This document shows positions 8,479 to 16,827 of a DNA stretch of 64,000 bases, piece by piece. Each line of letters begins with the position of its first letter. Within the stretch, counting starts at the first letter, position 1. The notes under the pieces are model-generated. The model was not told where the DNA came from and did not search any database. It saw nothing but the letters and a program-made list of their open reading frames with translations. This DNA is from Salipiger pentaromativorans (GTDB taxonomy: Bacteria > Pseudomonadota > Alphaproteobacteria > Rhodobacterales > Rhodobacteraceae): NCBI RefSeq assembly GCF_024721115.1, contig NZ_JAMDHK010000004.1, forward strand, positions 85,862-149,861, written 5' to 3'. The position numbers and the translations under genes are program-made.

Positions 8479-9771
8479 ATGAAACACTTTACCAGACTGG
8501 CCGCCGCTGCGGCGCTGGGCGCGCTGATGGGCGGCACGGCGCTGGCCGAGGGGCTCTACACGCCGAACCTCGCCTATCGCACCGGGCCCTTTGCGGCGAC
8601 CGGCATCCCGATCATGAACGGGCAGAAGGACTATATGGAACTGCTGAACGCCCGCGACGGCGGCATCGGCGGCGTTCCGGTCGATTTCGAGGAATGCGAG
8701 ACCGGCTATTCCACCGAGAAGGGGGTGGAGTGCTACGAGAAGACCAAGGGCCGGGCCATCGTCACGCAGCCCTGGTCGACCGGCATCACGCTCCAGGTGC
8801 TGCCCAAGACCAATGTCGACGAGATCCCGATCCTGGCGCCCGGCTACGGCTTTTCGCCGATGGCCGACGGCAAGGTGTTCAAATGGGCCTTCAACACGCC
8901 GCTCTCCTATTGGGACGGCGCCTCGATCATCCTGGAATACCTGTCCCAGCAGGGGGATCTGAAGGGCAAGAAGGTCGCCTTCCTGCATCTCGACCACCCG
9001 TTCGGCAAGGAGCCGCTGCCCTATCTCGAGATGAAGGCGGAAAGCCAGGGCTTCGAGCTGCTGCCGATCCCGGTCGGGCTCAAGGAGATGCAGAACCAGT
9101 CGGCGCAATGGCTTCAGATCCGCCGCGAACGCCCGGATTACGTGATCATGTGGGGCTGGGGCGCGATGAATGCCGGTGCCATCACCGAGGCGGTGAAGAC
9201 CAAGTTCCCGATGGAGAACATGCTGGGGGTCTGGTGGGCCGGGCATGACGCGGATCTCAACCTCGTGGGCGAGGCCGGCAAGGGCTATAAATCGGTGAGC
9301 TGGTCCTTCCCGAACCCGGATGCGCCGATCATGGCGGATCTGCAGAAATATCTCGTCGAGCCGGGCAACACCCTGTCGAACCCGGAGGAGATGGCCGGGG
9401 TCTTCTATTCGCGCGGGCTGGTCATCTCGATGATGCTCGCCGAGGGCATCCATGTGGCGCAGGCGCATTTCGGCAAGGGCGAGATCTCTCCCTCCGAGCT
9501 GCGCTGGGGGCTGGAGAACCTCAACCTCACCGAAGAGCGTCTGGCCGAGCTGGGCATGACCGGCATGGTGCCGCCCTTCTCGACCTCCTGCGCCAACCAC
9601 ACCGGCCATTCGGGCGGCTGGATCCTGGAATGGGACGGGGCGAAATTCACCAAGGCCTCGGATCTGATCATGCCCGACAGCGCGGCGATCGCCGAGCTGG
9701 AGGAGGCCAAGGCCAAGGAATATGCCGAAGCCAACGCGCCCTGGCCGATGAACGACGATTGCAAGATGTGA
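8479..9771 (+). CDS. periplasmic substrate-binding protein of the ABC importer
   Basis: Type I periplasmic binding protein (LivK-like, 430 aa). A Sec signal peptide is evident (MKHFTRLAAAAALGALMGGTAL, cleavage near ALA-EG at 23-24). The mature protein starts with GLYTPNLAYRTGPFAATGIP, typical of the ABC binding proteins found with this class of acid-uptake locus. GGAGGA ribosome site six bases upstream. Length exceeds LivK of E. coli (369 aa) and is in line with HAAT proteins for aromatic or aliphatic acids. Four or more Cys (ECETGYS, VECYEKT, STSCANHT, DDCKM) could form disulfides. Confidence 0.9.
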   Translation: MKHFTRLAAAAALGALMGGTALAEGLYTPNLAYRTGPFAATGIPIMNGQKDYMELLNARDGGIGGVPVDFEECETGYSTEKGVECYEKTKGRAIVTQPWSTGITLQVLPKTNVDEIPILAPGYGFSPMADGKVFKWAFNTPLSYWDGASIILEYLSQQGDLKGKKVAFLHLDHPFGKEPLPYLEMKAESQGFELLPIPVGLKEMQNQSAQWLQIRRERPDYVIMWGWGAMNAGAITEAVKTKFPMENMLGVWWAGHDADLNLVGEAGKGYKSVSWSFPNPDAPIMADLQKYLVEPGNTLSNPEEMAGVFYSRGLVISMMLAEGIHVAQAHFGKGEISPSELRWGLENLNLTEERLAELGMTGMVPPFSTSCANHTGHSGGWILEWDGAKFTKASDLIMPDSAAIAELEEAKAKEYAEANAPWPMNDDCKM

Positions 9772-9836
9772 TCTGAGCTGCCCGGCGGCGGCGCGGGTGT
9801 CGCCGCCGGATTTCGCGTATTTGGAAAGAGAAGAAG

Positions 9837-10658
9837 ATGCTGGATTCGGGACGCACCGAGACCCTTCTCGAGGTCAACAATATCGAGGTGATCTACAACC
9901 ACGTCATCCTCGTGCTGAAAGGCGTGTCGCTGTCGGTGCCCAAGGGCGGGATCACCGCGCTTCTGGGCGGCAACGGCGCGGGCAAGACCACGACGCTGAA
10001 GGCGATCTCGAACCTGCTGCATTCCGAGCGGGGCGAGGTGACCAAGGGCTCGGTGATCTATCGCGGCGAGCGGGTACAGGATCTGGACCCCGCCGCGCTG
10101 GTGAAGAAGGGCGTCATCCAGGTGATGGAGGGGCGACATTGCTTCGAGCATCTGACCATCGAGGAAAACCTGATGACCGGGGCCTTCACCCGGCGCGACG
10201 GCAAGGCGGCGGTCGCCGCCGATCTGGAGATGGTCTATGAGTATTTCCCGCGCCTGAAGGAGCGGCGGAAATCGCAGGCCGGCTATACCTCGGGCGGCGA
10301 GCAGCAGATGTGCGCCATCGGGCGGGCGCTGATGAGCCGCCCCGAGACGATCCTGCTGGACGAGCCCAGCATGGGGCTGGCGCCGCAGTTGGTGGAGCAG
10401 ATCTTTCAGATCGTGAAGGCGGTGAACGAGGGCGAGGGCGTGTCCTTCCTGCTGGCCGAGCAGAACACCAATGTGGCGCTGCGCTATGCGCATTACGGCT
10501 ATATCTTGGAGAATGGCCGGGTGGTGATGGACGGGCCCGCGGCGGATCTGCGCGAGAACCCGGATGTGAAGGAATTCTATCTCGGCATGTCGGACGAGGG
10601 CCGCAAGAGCTTCCGCGACGTGCGGTCCTATCGCCGCCGCAAGCGCTGGCTGGCATGA
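9837..10658 (+). CDS. ABC importer ATPase, LivF type
   Basis: Second ATPase of the importer, 273 aa. Walker A GGNGAGKTT, signature YTSGGEQQM, Walker B ILLDEPSMGLAPQLVEQIF and the H-loop region AEQNTNVAL are all intact. The C-terminal tail is about 30 residues longer than classic LivF and very basic (RSYRRRKRWLA), a trait I associate with this subgroup. A copy of the dispersed motif (GCGTATTTGGAAAGAGAAG, 9815-9833) sits directly before the start and supplies the purine-rich ribosome site. Confidence 0.92.
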   Translation: MLDSGRTETLLEVNNIEVIYNHVILVLKGVSLSVPKGGITALLGGNGAGKTTTLKAISNLLHSERGEVTKGSVIYRGERVQDLDPAALVKKGVIQVMEGRHCFEHLTIEENLMTGAFTRRDGKAAVAADLEMVYEYFPRLKERRKSQAGYTSGGEQQMCAIGRALMSRPETILLDEPSMGLAPQLVEQIFQIVKAVNEGEGVSFLLAEQNTNVALRYAHYGYILENGRVVMDGPAADLRENPDVKEFYLGMSDEGRKSFRDVRSYRRRKRWLA

Positions 10659-10667
10659 CGCGCATGT

Positions 10668-11228
10668 ATGCGATGTTTTCTGGCGCTTCCCATCCCCGAG
10701 CCGCTTCTGCCCGCCCTGCTGGATGTGCAGGAGGCGGTGCCCGTGGGCCGCGCGGTGCCGGAGGAGAACCTGCACCTGACGCTGGTCTTTCTGGACGATC
10801 AGCCGCAGACGGCATTGCAGGAGCTGCATCTGGCGCTGGAGAGCCGCGCGCTGCCGGGCTGTACGCTGGCGCTGACGGGGCTTGCGCTGTTCGGCGGGCG
10901 CCGCGCCAGGCTGCTGGCGGCGGATGTGGCGCGGGCGCCGGCGCTGATGGCGTTGCAGCGCGCGGCGATGCGGGCCGTGAGCGCGGCAGAGATCGCCCTG
11001 CCACGCGCGCGCTTTCGCCCGCATGTGACGCTGGTGCGCTTCGGCGCCGGTCTGCGCGAGGCCGACCGGCTGCGGCTGGATGCGGCGCTGGCGCGGTTCG
11101 CGGGTCTGGCCACGCCGCCCGCGCCGGTGGCAGCGCTGCGGCTCGTGGGATCGGTGCTGACGCCCGAGGGGGCGGTTTACGAAACGCTGGCGGAGTATCC
11201 GCTGGGGCCATGGTCCGGGACGGAATGA
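10668..11228 (+). CDS. thpR: RNA 2',3'-cyclic phosphodiesterase (2'-5' RNA ligase-like)
   Basis: 2H phosphoesterase of 186 aa. Both catalytic HxTx motifs are present: H36-L-T38 in LHLTLVF and H119-V-T121 in PHVTLVRF. Members open 2',3'-cyclic phosphate RNA ends and ligate tRNA halves in vitro; the cellular role is unclear. It begins nine bases after the LivF-type ATPase and ends 13 bases before the PaaK-like gene, so it is co-transcribed with a transport operon, an odd setting for an RNA enzyme. A role on another cyclic phosphodiester is possible but untested. Confidence 0.88.
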   Translation: MRCFLALPIPEPLLPALLDVQEAVPVGRAVPEENLHLTLVFLDDQPQTALQELHLALESRALPGCTLALTGLALFGGRRARLLAADVARAPALMALQRAAMRAVSAAEIALPRARFRPHVTLVRFGAGLREADRLRLDAALARFAGLATPPAPVAALRLVGSVLTPEGAVYETLAEYPLGPWSGTE

Positions 11229-11241
11229 CAAGGAGGCTCGG

Positions 11242-12462
11242 ATGAGCAGGTATTACGACGATCTGGAGACGCGCAGCGCGGATGCGCGCGCGGCGGCCCT
11301 GGCGGCGGCCATGCCGGAGCAGATCGCGCGGGCCCGGGGGCTGCCGGGCTATGCGGAGACGCTGGCCGAGGTCGATGCGGCGGCGGTCACCGATCGCGCG
11401 GCGCTGGCGCGCCTGCCGGTGCTGCGGAAATCGGCGCTGGTCGCGGCGCAGGCGTCGGCGGCGCCTTTCGGGGGCTATGCGACGAAACCCGCGCATGGGT
11501 TTGCGCATGTCTTTCAGTCGCCCGGACCGATCTACGAGCCGGGCGGCAACGCGCACGACTGGTGGCGGCTGGGACGGTTCCTGTCGGCCTGCGGCATCGG
11601 GCCGGGGGACATCGTGCAGAATTGTTTCGGTTATCATCTGACGCCGGCGGGGATGATCTTTGAGAACGGCGCCCGCGCGGTGGGCGCGGCGGTGCTGCCC
11701 GCCGGCACCGGCCAGACCGAGCTTCAGGCGCGGGCGGCGCATGACGTGGGCGTGACCGCCTATGCGGGCACGCCGGATTATCTCAAGCTCATTCTGGAAA
11801 AGGCCGATGCGCTGGGCTTGGGGTTGGGAATCGCGCGGGCGGCGGTGTCGGGGGGGGCGCTGTTCCCGTCGCTCCGGCAATATTACGCGGATCGCGGGAT
11901 TTCCTGCCAGCAATGTTATGCCACCGCCGATCTGGGCATGGTGGCCTATGAAAGCGACGCCATGGAGGGGATGATCGTCGATGAACAGGTGATCGTCGAG
12001 ATCGTGACGCCCGGAACCGGCGATCCGGTCGCGCCGGGCGAGGTGGGCGAGGTGGTGGTGACCACGCTCAACCCCGATTACCCGCTGATCCGCTTCGCGA
12101 CGGGCGATCTGTCAGCGGTCATGGAGGGGGAAAGCCCCTGCGGCCGGACCAATATGCGCATCAAGGGCTGGATGGGGCGCGCCGACCAGACCACCAAGAT
12201 CAAGGGCATGTTCGTGCGCCCCGAACAGGTCGCCGCGCTGGTGGCCAAACATGCCGAGATCGACCGCGCGCGGGTGGTGGCGAGCCGCGAGGGCGAGATG
12301 GACGTGATGACCGTGCGTATCGAGACCGTTGCCGAGGATCCGGCCCCCTATGCGGGCACCGTGGCCGAGGTACTCAAGCTCAAGGGGACCGTGGAGCTGG
12401 TGAAGCCGGGCGGGCTGCCGCGCGACGGCGTGGTGATCGAGGACACGCGGCGCTACGATTGA
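11242..12462 (+). CDS. PaaK-like AMP-binding acyl-CoA ligase
   Basis: Adenylate-forming protein of the phenylacetate-CoA ligase family, 406 aa, with AGTPDYLKLILEKAD, YATADLGMVAYE and the hinge-region LIRFATGDLS typical of the family. The usual P-loop (TSGTTGKP) is replaced near residue 93 by QSPGPIYEPGG, and the C-terminal A10 region reads LPRDGVVIEDTRRYD with V where a lysine often lies. AAGGAGG precedes the ATG. Last gene of the uptake run; probably activates an aromatic or branched acid, or has a changed role given the altered P-loop. Confidence 0.82.
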   Translation: MSRYYDDLETRSADARAAALAAAMPEQIARARGLPGYAETLAEVDAAAVTDRAALARLPVLRKSALVAAQASAAPFGGYATKPAHGFAHVFQSPGPIYEPGGNAHDWWRLGRFLSACGIGPGDIVQNCFGYHLTPAGMIFENGARAVGAAVLPAGTGQTELQARAAHDVGVTAYAGTPDYLKLILEKADALGLGLGIARAAVSGGALFPSLRQYYADRGISCQQCYATADLGMVAYESDAMEGMIVDEQVIVEIVTPGTGDPVAPGEVGEVVVTTLNPDYPLIRFATGDLSAVMEGESPCGRTNMRIKGWMGRADQTTKIKGMFVRPEQVAALVAKHAEIDRARVVASREGEMDVMTVRIETVAEDPAPYAGTVAEVLKLKGTVELVKPGGLPRDGVVIEDTRRYD

Positions 12463-12569
12463 GCGCCGCAGCGCTTGACGCCCGGGCGGGCGCTGCGCAG
12501 GGTCGCGGCGGGCGCCCGGAGGCCGCGTGTCGGACGGGGAGGGAGGCGCTCTGAACGAGGAGCTGTCTC

Positions 12570-13031
12570 ATGTCCGTTTCCCCGGCCCTTGGGGTCTGCC
12601 GCTGCGGTGCCACCCGGATCGAGGTGAGTGCCGAGCCTCTGATGACCGCCGTCTGTCATTGCACCGGCTGCCAGAAGATGAGCGCCAGCGCGTTTTCGCT
12701 GACCGCGATGGTGCCCGCCGGGGCGTTTCGCGTGGTGCAGGGGGTGCCGGTGCGCGGCGGGGCGAAGACGCCGGGGCTGGATCACATGTTCTGCCCGGAC
12801 TGCCTGACCTGGATGTTCACCCGTCTGAGCGGCTTCGAGGGGGCCGACAGCTTTGTGAATGCAAGGGCCACCATGTTCGACCGGCCCGACTGGTGCGTGC
12901 CCTTCCTCGAGACGATGACGGATGAGAAACTGCCCTGGGTCAGCACCCCGGCGCAGCGCAGCTATGCGGGCTTTCCCGGCGTCGAGGATTTTGCGGGGCT
13001 GGTCGGGGACTATGCGGCAAGCCGCGCCTGA
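12570..13031 (+). CDS. GFA-family zinc protein
   Basis: Member of the glutathione-dependent formaldehyde-activating (GFA/CENP-V) fold, 153 aa. The metal-binding cysteines are visible as CRCGATR near the N-terminus, CHCTGCQKMSASAF near residue 30 and CPDCLTWMF near residue 75. The family binds structural zinc; the formaldehyde-activating role is established only for some members. Convergent with the ArsC-like gene, seven bases apart. A second GFA gene is at 19586. Confidence 0.85.
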   Translation: MSVSPALGVCRCGATRIEVSAEPLMTAVCHCTGCQKMSASAFSLTAMVPAGAFRVVQGVPVRGGAKTPGLDHMFCPDCLTWMFTRLSGFEGADSFVNARATMFDRPDWCVPFLETMTDEKLPWVSTPAQRSYAGFPGVEDFAGLVGDYAASRA

Positions 13032-13037
13032 GGCGGG

Positions 13038-13376
13038 TCAGAGCAGTTCCAGAACCCGTTCCGGAGGGCGGCCGATGATGGCCCGCCCTTCGGCGAAGGC
13101 AACCGGACGTTCGATCAGTTTCGGCTCGTCTGCCATGGCGCGCAGCAGCGCCTCGTCGCTGTCCTCGCGGGTCAGACCCCGCTCGCGGAAGGCGGCCTCC
13201 TTCGTGCGCATCATCGCGATGGCGGGCAGGCCGAGCGCGGTCTGCGCGGCCTTCAGCTCGTCGTAGCTGGGCGCGTCGTCGAGATATTTGCGAATCTCCG
13301 GGCGAAGCCCCTTTTCCTCGAGCAGCGCCAGGGCCTGCCGGGATTTCGAACAGCGGGGGTTGTGCCAGAGAATCAT
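13038..13376 (-). CDS. arsC: ArsC-family reductase (arsenate reductase, glutaredoxin type)
   Basis: Thioredoxin-fold ArsC/Spx-family protein, 112 aa. The catalytic cysteine lies in NPRCSKSR (C9) and the substrate-binding [10 protein letters not shown] segment closes the protein. Glutaredoxin-coupled arsenate reduction is the family activity, although many chromosomal copies lie outside any ars operon, as here. The start overlaps the pyrD stop by ATGA, so it is the third gene of a coupled operon DUF952-pyrD-arsC. Confidence 0.85.
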   Translation of the reverse strand: MILWHNPRCSKSRQALALLEEKGLRPEIRKYLDDAPSYDELKAAQTALGLPAIAMMRTKEAAFRERGLTREDSDEALLRAMADEPKLIERPVAFAEGRAIIGRPPERVLELL

Positions 13377-14431
13377 GTCCAGTCCTCTCGTCCGGTGCCC
13401 ACTGCCTCGGCGACCGAGGCGAATCCGTCCCGCGCCAGCAGAGCATCGAGCCCGTGCAGGATTTCGGAGACGAGGCTGAGACCGCCATAGACCAGGGCGC
13501 TGTAAAGCTGCACCGCCGAGGCGCCGGCGCGGATCTTCTGATAGGCCTGCTCGGCCGAGCCGACACCGCCCACGCCGATCAGCGGCAGCCGTCCCTCGGT
13601 CAGCACCGAGAGGCGCGCCAGCACGCGGGTCGATTTCTCGAACAGCGGCTGGCCCGAGAGCCCGCCGGCTTCCGCCCGCAGCGGCGAGCGCAGGCCGTCG
13701 CGGTCGAGGGTCGTGTTGGTGGCGATCACCCCGGCCACACCCGAGGAGAGCGCCACCTCCGCGACATCGGCAAGCCCGGCCGCGTCGAGGTCGGGCGCGA
13801 TCTTGAGAAAGACCGGGATCGGGCGGTCGAGATCCGCGCGGGCCTCCATCACACCGGCCAGCAGCGCCGCGAGCGCCGCCTTGCCCTGAAGGTCGCGCAG
13901 CCGTTCGGTATTGGGCGAGCTGACATTGACCGTGGCGAAATCCAGATCGGCGCCGCAGCGCGCCAGGACGCGGGCGAAATCCCCCGCGCGGTCGTCGCTG
14001 TCCTTGTTGGCGCCGAGATTTAGACCTAAAATCATGTCCTTGGGCCGATGCATCAGCCGCCCGGCGATGGCATCCATCCCGTCGTTGTTAAAGCCGAACC
14101 GGTTGATCACCCCGCGGTCTTCGGTCAGGCGGAACAGCCGGGGCCGGGGGTTTCCGGGCTGCGGCCGAGGGGTGGCCGCGCCCACTTCGACAAAGCCGAA
14201 TCCGGCGCGGGAGAGGCCCGACAGCGCCTCGGCGTTCTTGTCGAACCCGGCGGCAAGGCCCAGCGGATTGGCAAGATCGAGCCCCGCGAGGCGGCAGCGC
14301 AGCCGGTCCGAGGTGATCGTGCCCGGTGCCGCGGCCAGCCCCGATTGCAGCGCCTTCAGCGCCAGCCCGTGGGCGGACTCGGGGTCCATGCGGTGCAACA
14401 GCGCCAGCCCGGCGCGCTCGACGAGGCTCAT
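13373..14431 (-). CDS. pyrD: dihydroorotate dehydrogenase (quinone), class 2
   Basis: Membrane-associated flavoprotein that oxidises dihydroorotate to orotate with ubiquinone in pyrimidine synthesis. 352 aa, with the class 2 N-terminal helix ([21 protein letters not shown]), [16 protein letters not shown] for FMN binding, [14 protein letters not shown] with the catalytic serine region, and [13 protein letters not shown] at the phosphate site. Overlaps both neighbours by ATGA, coupling it to DUF952 upstream and ArsC downstream. Confidence 0.96.
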   Translation of the reverse strand: MSLVERAGLALLHRMDPESAHGLALKALQSGLAAAPGTITSDRLRCRLAGLDLANPLGLAAGFDKNAEALSGLSRAGFGFVEVGAATPRPQPGNPRPRLFRLTEDRGVINRFGFNNDGMDAIAGRLMHRPKDMILGLNLGANKDSDDRAGDFARVLARCGADLDFATVNVSSPNTERLRDLQGKAALAALLAGVMEARADLDRPIPVFLKIAPDLDAAGLADVAEVALSSGVAGVIATNTTLDRDGLRSPLRAEAGGLSGQPLFEKSTRVLARLSVLTEGRLPLIGVGGVGSAEQAYQKIRAGASAVQLYSALVYGGLSLVSEILHGLDALLARDGFASVAEAVGTGREDWT

Positions 14432-14766
14432 GTCATGTCATCCGGAAACACATGCCCGCCCATGCCCAGCGGCAGGGGGCGCGACCAGCGCACATCGGCC
14501 AGCCGCAGGGCGCCGTAGAGATGCGGGAACAGGGCCCCGCCGCGCGAGGGTTCCCATCTCAGGGCATCGCCCAGATCGTCGGCCTCGAAGGCCAGGATAA
14601 AGAGCCCGTCCTCGCCCGCGAAATGCTTGGAGGCGGTTTCGCGCACCTGATCCAAGGTGGAGAAATGGATAAAGCCATCGGCCTCGTCCACCGGTGCTCC
14701 GGTGGTTTCGCCCTCGGCTTGCAGCGCGGCCCATTCCCCGGACCTCAGGATTTTATAGATCAGCAT
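14428..14766 (-). CDS. DUF952 family protein
   Basis: 112-aa protein of the DUF952 family ([19 protein letters not shown] ... [12 protein letters not shown] ... [11 protein letters not shown]). The family is distantly related to ADP-ribosyltransferase-like folds and has no established function. It is the first gene of the DUF952-pyrD-arsC operon and overlaps pyrD by four bases. The ribosome site is weak (AGTGAGA); a 57-base gap separates it from the preceding minus-strand membrane gene. Confidence 0.82.
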   Translation of the reverse strand: MLIYKILRSGEWAALQAEGETTGAPVDEADGFIHFSTLDQVRETASKHFAGEDGLFILAFEADDLGDALRWEPSRGGALFPHLYGALRLADVRWSRPLPLGMGGHVFPDDMT

Positions 14767-14823
14767 GAGAGTGAGATGCCGGGGAACGCCCCGCCGGTCA
14801 ATCCCCGGCGGAGCGATAGAGCG

Positions 14824-15042
14824 TCACAGCCAGCGTCCGAAATGGCGGTGAATGCGGGGAATGATGACCCAGATCATCGACACGACGATGATCGGCACCA
14901 TCACGAGGTTGCGTTGCCAGATCGTCCAGCCCTCGGTCATGGGGGCGAGCCCGTAGAGGGCCAGCGTGACAAGCGGGTAGACGCCGAGGAAGACAAAGAC
15001 CGCAAGGCGCGGCCGGGAAGGCGGACGGGAGGAGGAAGTCAT
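14824..15042 (-). CDS. small two-helix membrane protein, TetR-divergent
   Basis: 72-aa protein with two hydrophobic helices (about residues 13-33 and 44-61) and a WTIWQRNLVMVPIIV motif that resembles the C-terminal membrane part of some antibiotic-biosynthesis-monooxygenase proteins. Start ATG with GAGGAGG upstream on the minus strand. It is divergently transcribed from a TetR regulator with a palindromic operator between them, so it is probably the regulator's target. Function not known. Confidence 0.75.
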   Translation of the reverse strand: MTSSSRPPSRPRLAVFVFLGVYPLVTLALYGLAPMTEGWTIWQRNLVMVPIIVVSMIWVIIPRIHRHFGRWL

Positions 15043-15063
15043 GCGCGTTTCCTTTATATGAAC

Positions 15064-15078
15064 GGAACGTATCGTTCC
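15064..15078. promoter_or_regulatory. candidate TetR operator
   Basis: GGAACG-TAT-CGTTCC is a perfect 6-3-6 inverted repeat, flanked by TATAT and TATATT, between the divergent membrane protein gene (start 15042) and the TetR gene (start 15137). Size and placement fit an autoregulatory TetR site controlling both genes. Confidence 0.65.
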
Positions 15079-15136
15079 TATATTTTCTGGCATCGCCCTC
15101 TGTAAAGGGGTAAACAGGCGGAAACGGCGAAAGGCG

Positions 15137-15724
15137 ATGCAAATGACTGTCAAGCGTGCGTCCATCGGGGCCCGGCGCAATCCCGCGACCGAAACGGCCA
15201 TTCTGGATGCCGCCGCGGCGCTGCTGGCGGAGCGCGGGATCGCCGGGGTCAGCATGGAAGCGGTGGCCAAGCGGGCACGGGCGGGCAAGGCGACGCTCTA
15301 CCGCTGGTGGCCGACGCGGGGCGCGCTTCTGATGGCCGTCTACCGCCGGCAGAAGCAGATCACCGGCTACCCCGAGACCGGCACGCTCGAGGGCGATGTG
15401 GCGGCGGTGCTCGACACGCTGTTCGCGCATTGGCGCCGGCCCGAGGGGCGGATCTTTCGCCATATCATCGCCGCGTCGCAAAGCGACGACGATCTGCGCG
15501 AGGCGCTGGAGATCTACCGTCAGGAGCGCCTGATAGGGCTTGGCGAGGTGTTCGAGCGCGCCGCAGGGCGCGGCGAGCTGTCCGGCGAGGTGCCGGTCCC
15601 CGAGATGGCGCGGACGGTCATGGCGATGGCCTGGCTGCATCTGCTGGTGGACAGGCTCGACACCGACACCGCCGGAATGGCGCGGTCTCTGGTGCGGGGC
15701 TGGGCCAAACCCGCCGACGGTTAG
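15137..15724 (+). CDS. TetR/AcrR family repressor
   Basis: 195-aa one-component regulator. The N-terminal helix-turn-helix is clear (ILDAAAALLAERGIAGVSMEAVAKRA then GKATLYRWWPTRGALL, about residues 20-65), followed by an all-helical ligand domain with a TetR C-terminal 11-like look. An alternative start is the ATG at 15143. It faces the small membrane protein gene across a GGAACG inverted repeat and probably represses both. The inducer is not predictable. Confidence 0.9.
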   Translation: MQMTVKRASIGARRNPATETAILDAAAALLAERGIAGVSMEAVAKRARAGKATLYRWWPTRGALLMAVYRRQKQITGYPETGTLEGDVAAVLDTLFAHWRRPEGRIFRHIIAASQSDDDLREALEIYRQERLIGLGEVFERAAGRGELSGEVPVPEMARTVMAMAWLHLLVDRLDTDTAGMARSLVRGWAKPADG

Positions 15725-16653
15725 TCGCGGAGCCCGTCCTGGATCGCCCCGGGGGCCGCGCCGGCGCGCCGGGCAAGCCGCGTCGCCGCGAATTCGGCCA
15801 CGCCTTCGTCGTGGCCGTCGGCGAAACTCGCCACGGTGACCGGGCGGTCCAGATCCGGGAAGTGATAGACCGCGCAGACGCAGCCGGGGCCGCCGCCTGA
15901 ATGCCCGATGCACCGGCCGGCATCGCCCGCCCGGCCGTTCATCAGGCCAAGACTGTAGCCGCATTCGGTCCAGGGCCGGCCTGCGAGCGCGCCGCCGAGG
16001 GGAACGGCCTCAAGCATCTGTGCCAGAGCCGGCGCAGACAAAAGCGCACCCGAGAACAGCGCATGCAGGAGCCGCGCCGCATCGCGCGCGGTTCCTGTCA
16101 GACAGCCGTGATAGACCCAGCCGGGATGATAGGCGCCGGCGGTGGGGCAGGCCGTGCGGGCGAAATCGGCGCGGGTCCGGGCAAGCGCGATGCTGTCGAG
16201 CCCGAGCGGATCGCCGAGCGCCGCCTTGAAGAGCGAAAAGAAATCCGTCCCGGCGGCCCGCTCGATCTCTTCGCGTGCCAGCATGTAGCCGAGATTCGAG
16301 TAGGCCCAGCCCTGTCCGGGCGCGAATAGCGGGCCCTCTGCCATGACAGCGGCGACAAGCCGCTCACGCGGCCAGGGCTCTTCCTGCGCGGCAACCGCCG
16401 CCGCATAGGCGGGGAGCGGCCCGTAGTCCGGCAACCCGGCGGTATGGGTCAGAAGCTGCCGGAGCGTGGCGGGGAACGCCGTCACCGGCGCGTCGAGATC
16501 GAGCTTGCCGGTCTCGGAGAGCGTCAGCGCGCAAAGGGCTATGACGGTCTTGGTAAAGCTCCAATAGGGAAACACGGGCGCGGACCCGGCGGTTGCGCCT
16601 TCGCGCCCGTCAGCGCAGCTCCAGTGAGCGTGTGTCTCTGCCGGGTTTTGCAT
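15721..16653 (-). CDS. class C beta-lactamase-fold serine hydrolase
   Basis: 310-aa serine hydrolase. The active-site SxxK is S32-F-T-K35, the second motif is Y118-S-N, and HSGGG near residue 265 stands for the third box. No signal peptide, so it is probably a cytoplasmic esterase or peptidase rather than an exported beta-lactamase. Start chosen at the ATG preceded by AGGAGA; a longer frame to 16722 lacks a ribosome site. Its end overlaps the TetR gene end by four bases (convergent). Confidence 0.85.
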   Translation of the reverse strand: MQNPAETHAHWSCADGREGATAGSAPVFPYWSFTKTVIALCALTLSETGKLDLDAPVTAFPATLRQLLTHTAGLPDYGPLPAYAAAVAAQEEPWPRERLVAAVMAEGPLFAPGQGWAYSNLGYMLAREEIERAAGTDFFSLFKAALGDPLGLDSIALARTRADFARTACPTAGAYHPGWVYHGCLTGTARDAARLLHALFSGALLSAPALAQMLEAVPLGGALAGRPWTECGYSLGLMNGRAGDAGRCIGHSGGGPGCVCAVYHFPDLDRPVTVASFADGHDEGVAEFAATRLARRAGAAPGAIQDGLRD

Positions 16654-16764
16654 GGTCTCTCCTGGCGACAACCGGCGCATCGCGCCACCGGCCGGTTTCG
16701 GCCTGAGTTTGGGCGATGCCATGGGAATGTCATCTCCCGGCGCTACGTCACGCGAAGCAGTGCT

Positions 16765-16793
16765 TTGACACTCTCCCCGAAGCGTTGCAACAT
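16765..16793 (+). promoter_or_regulatory. predicted promoter of the 5'-nucleotidase gene
   Basis: TTGACA (16765-16770) followed after 17 bases by CAACAT (16788-16793), 35 bases before the nucleotidase start. The -35 is consensus, the -10 poor. Confidence 0.4.
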
Positions 16794-16827
16794 TTCTGTC
16801 ATAAAACGCCTACAGAGAGGTTTTCCC

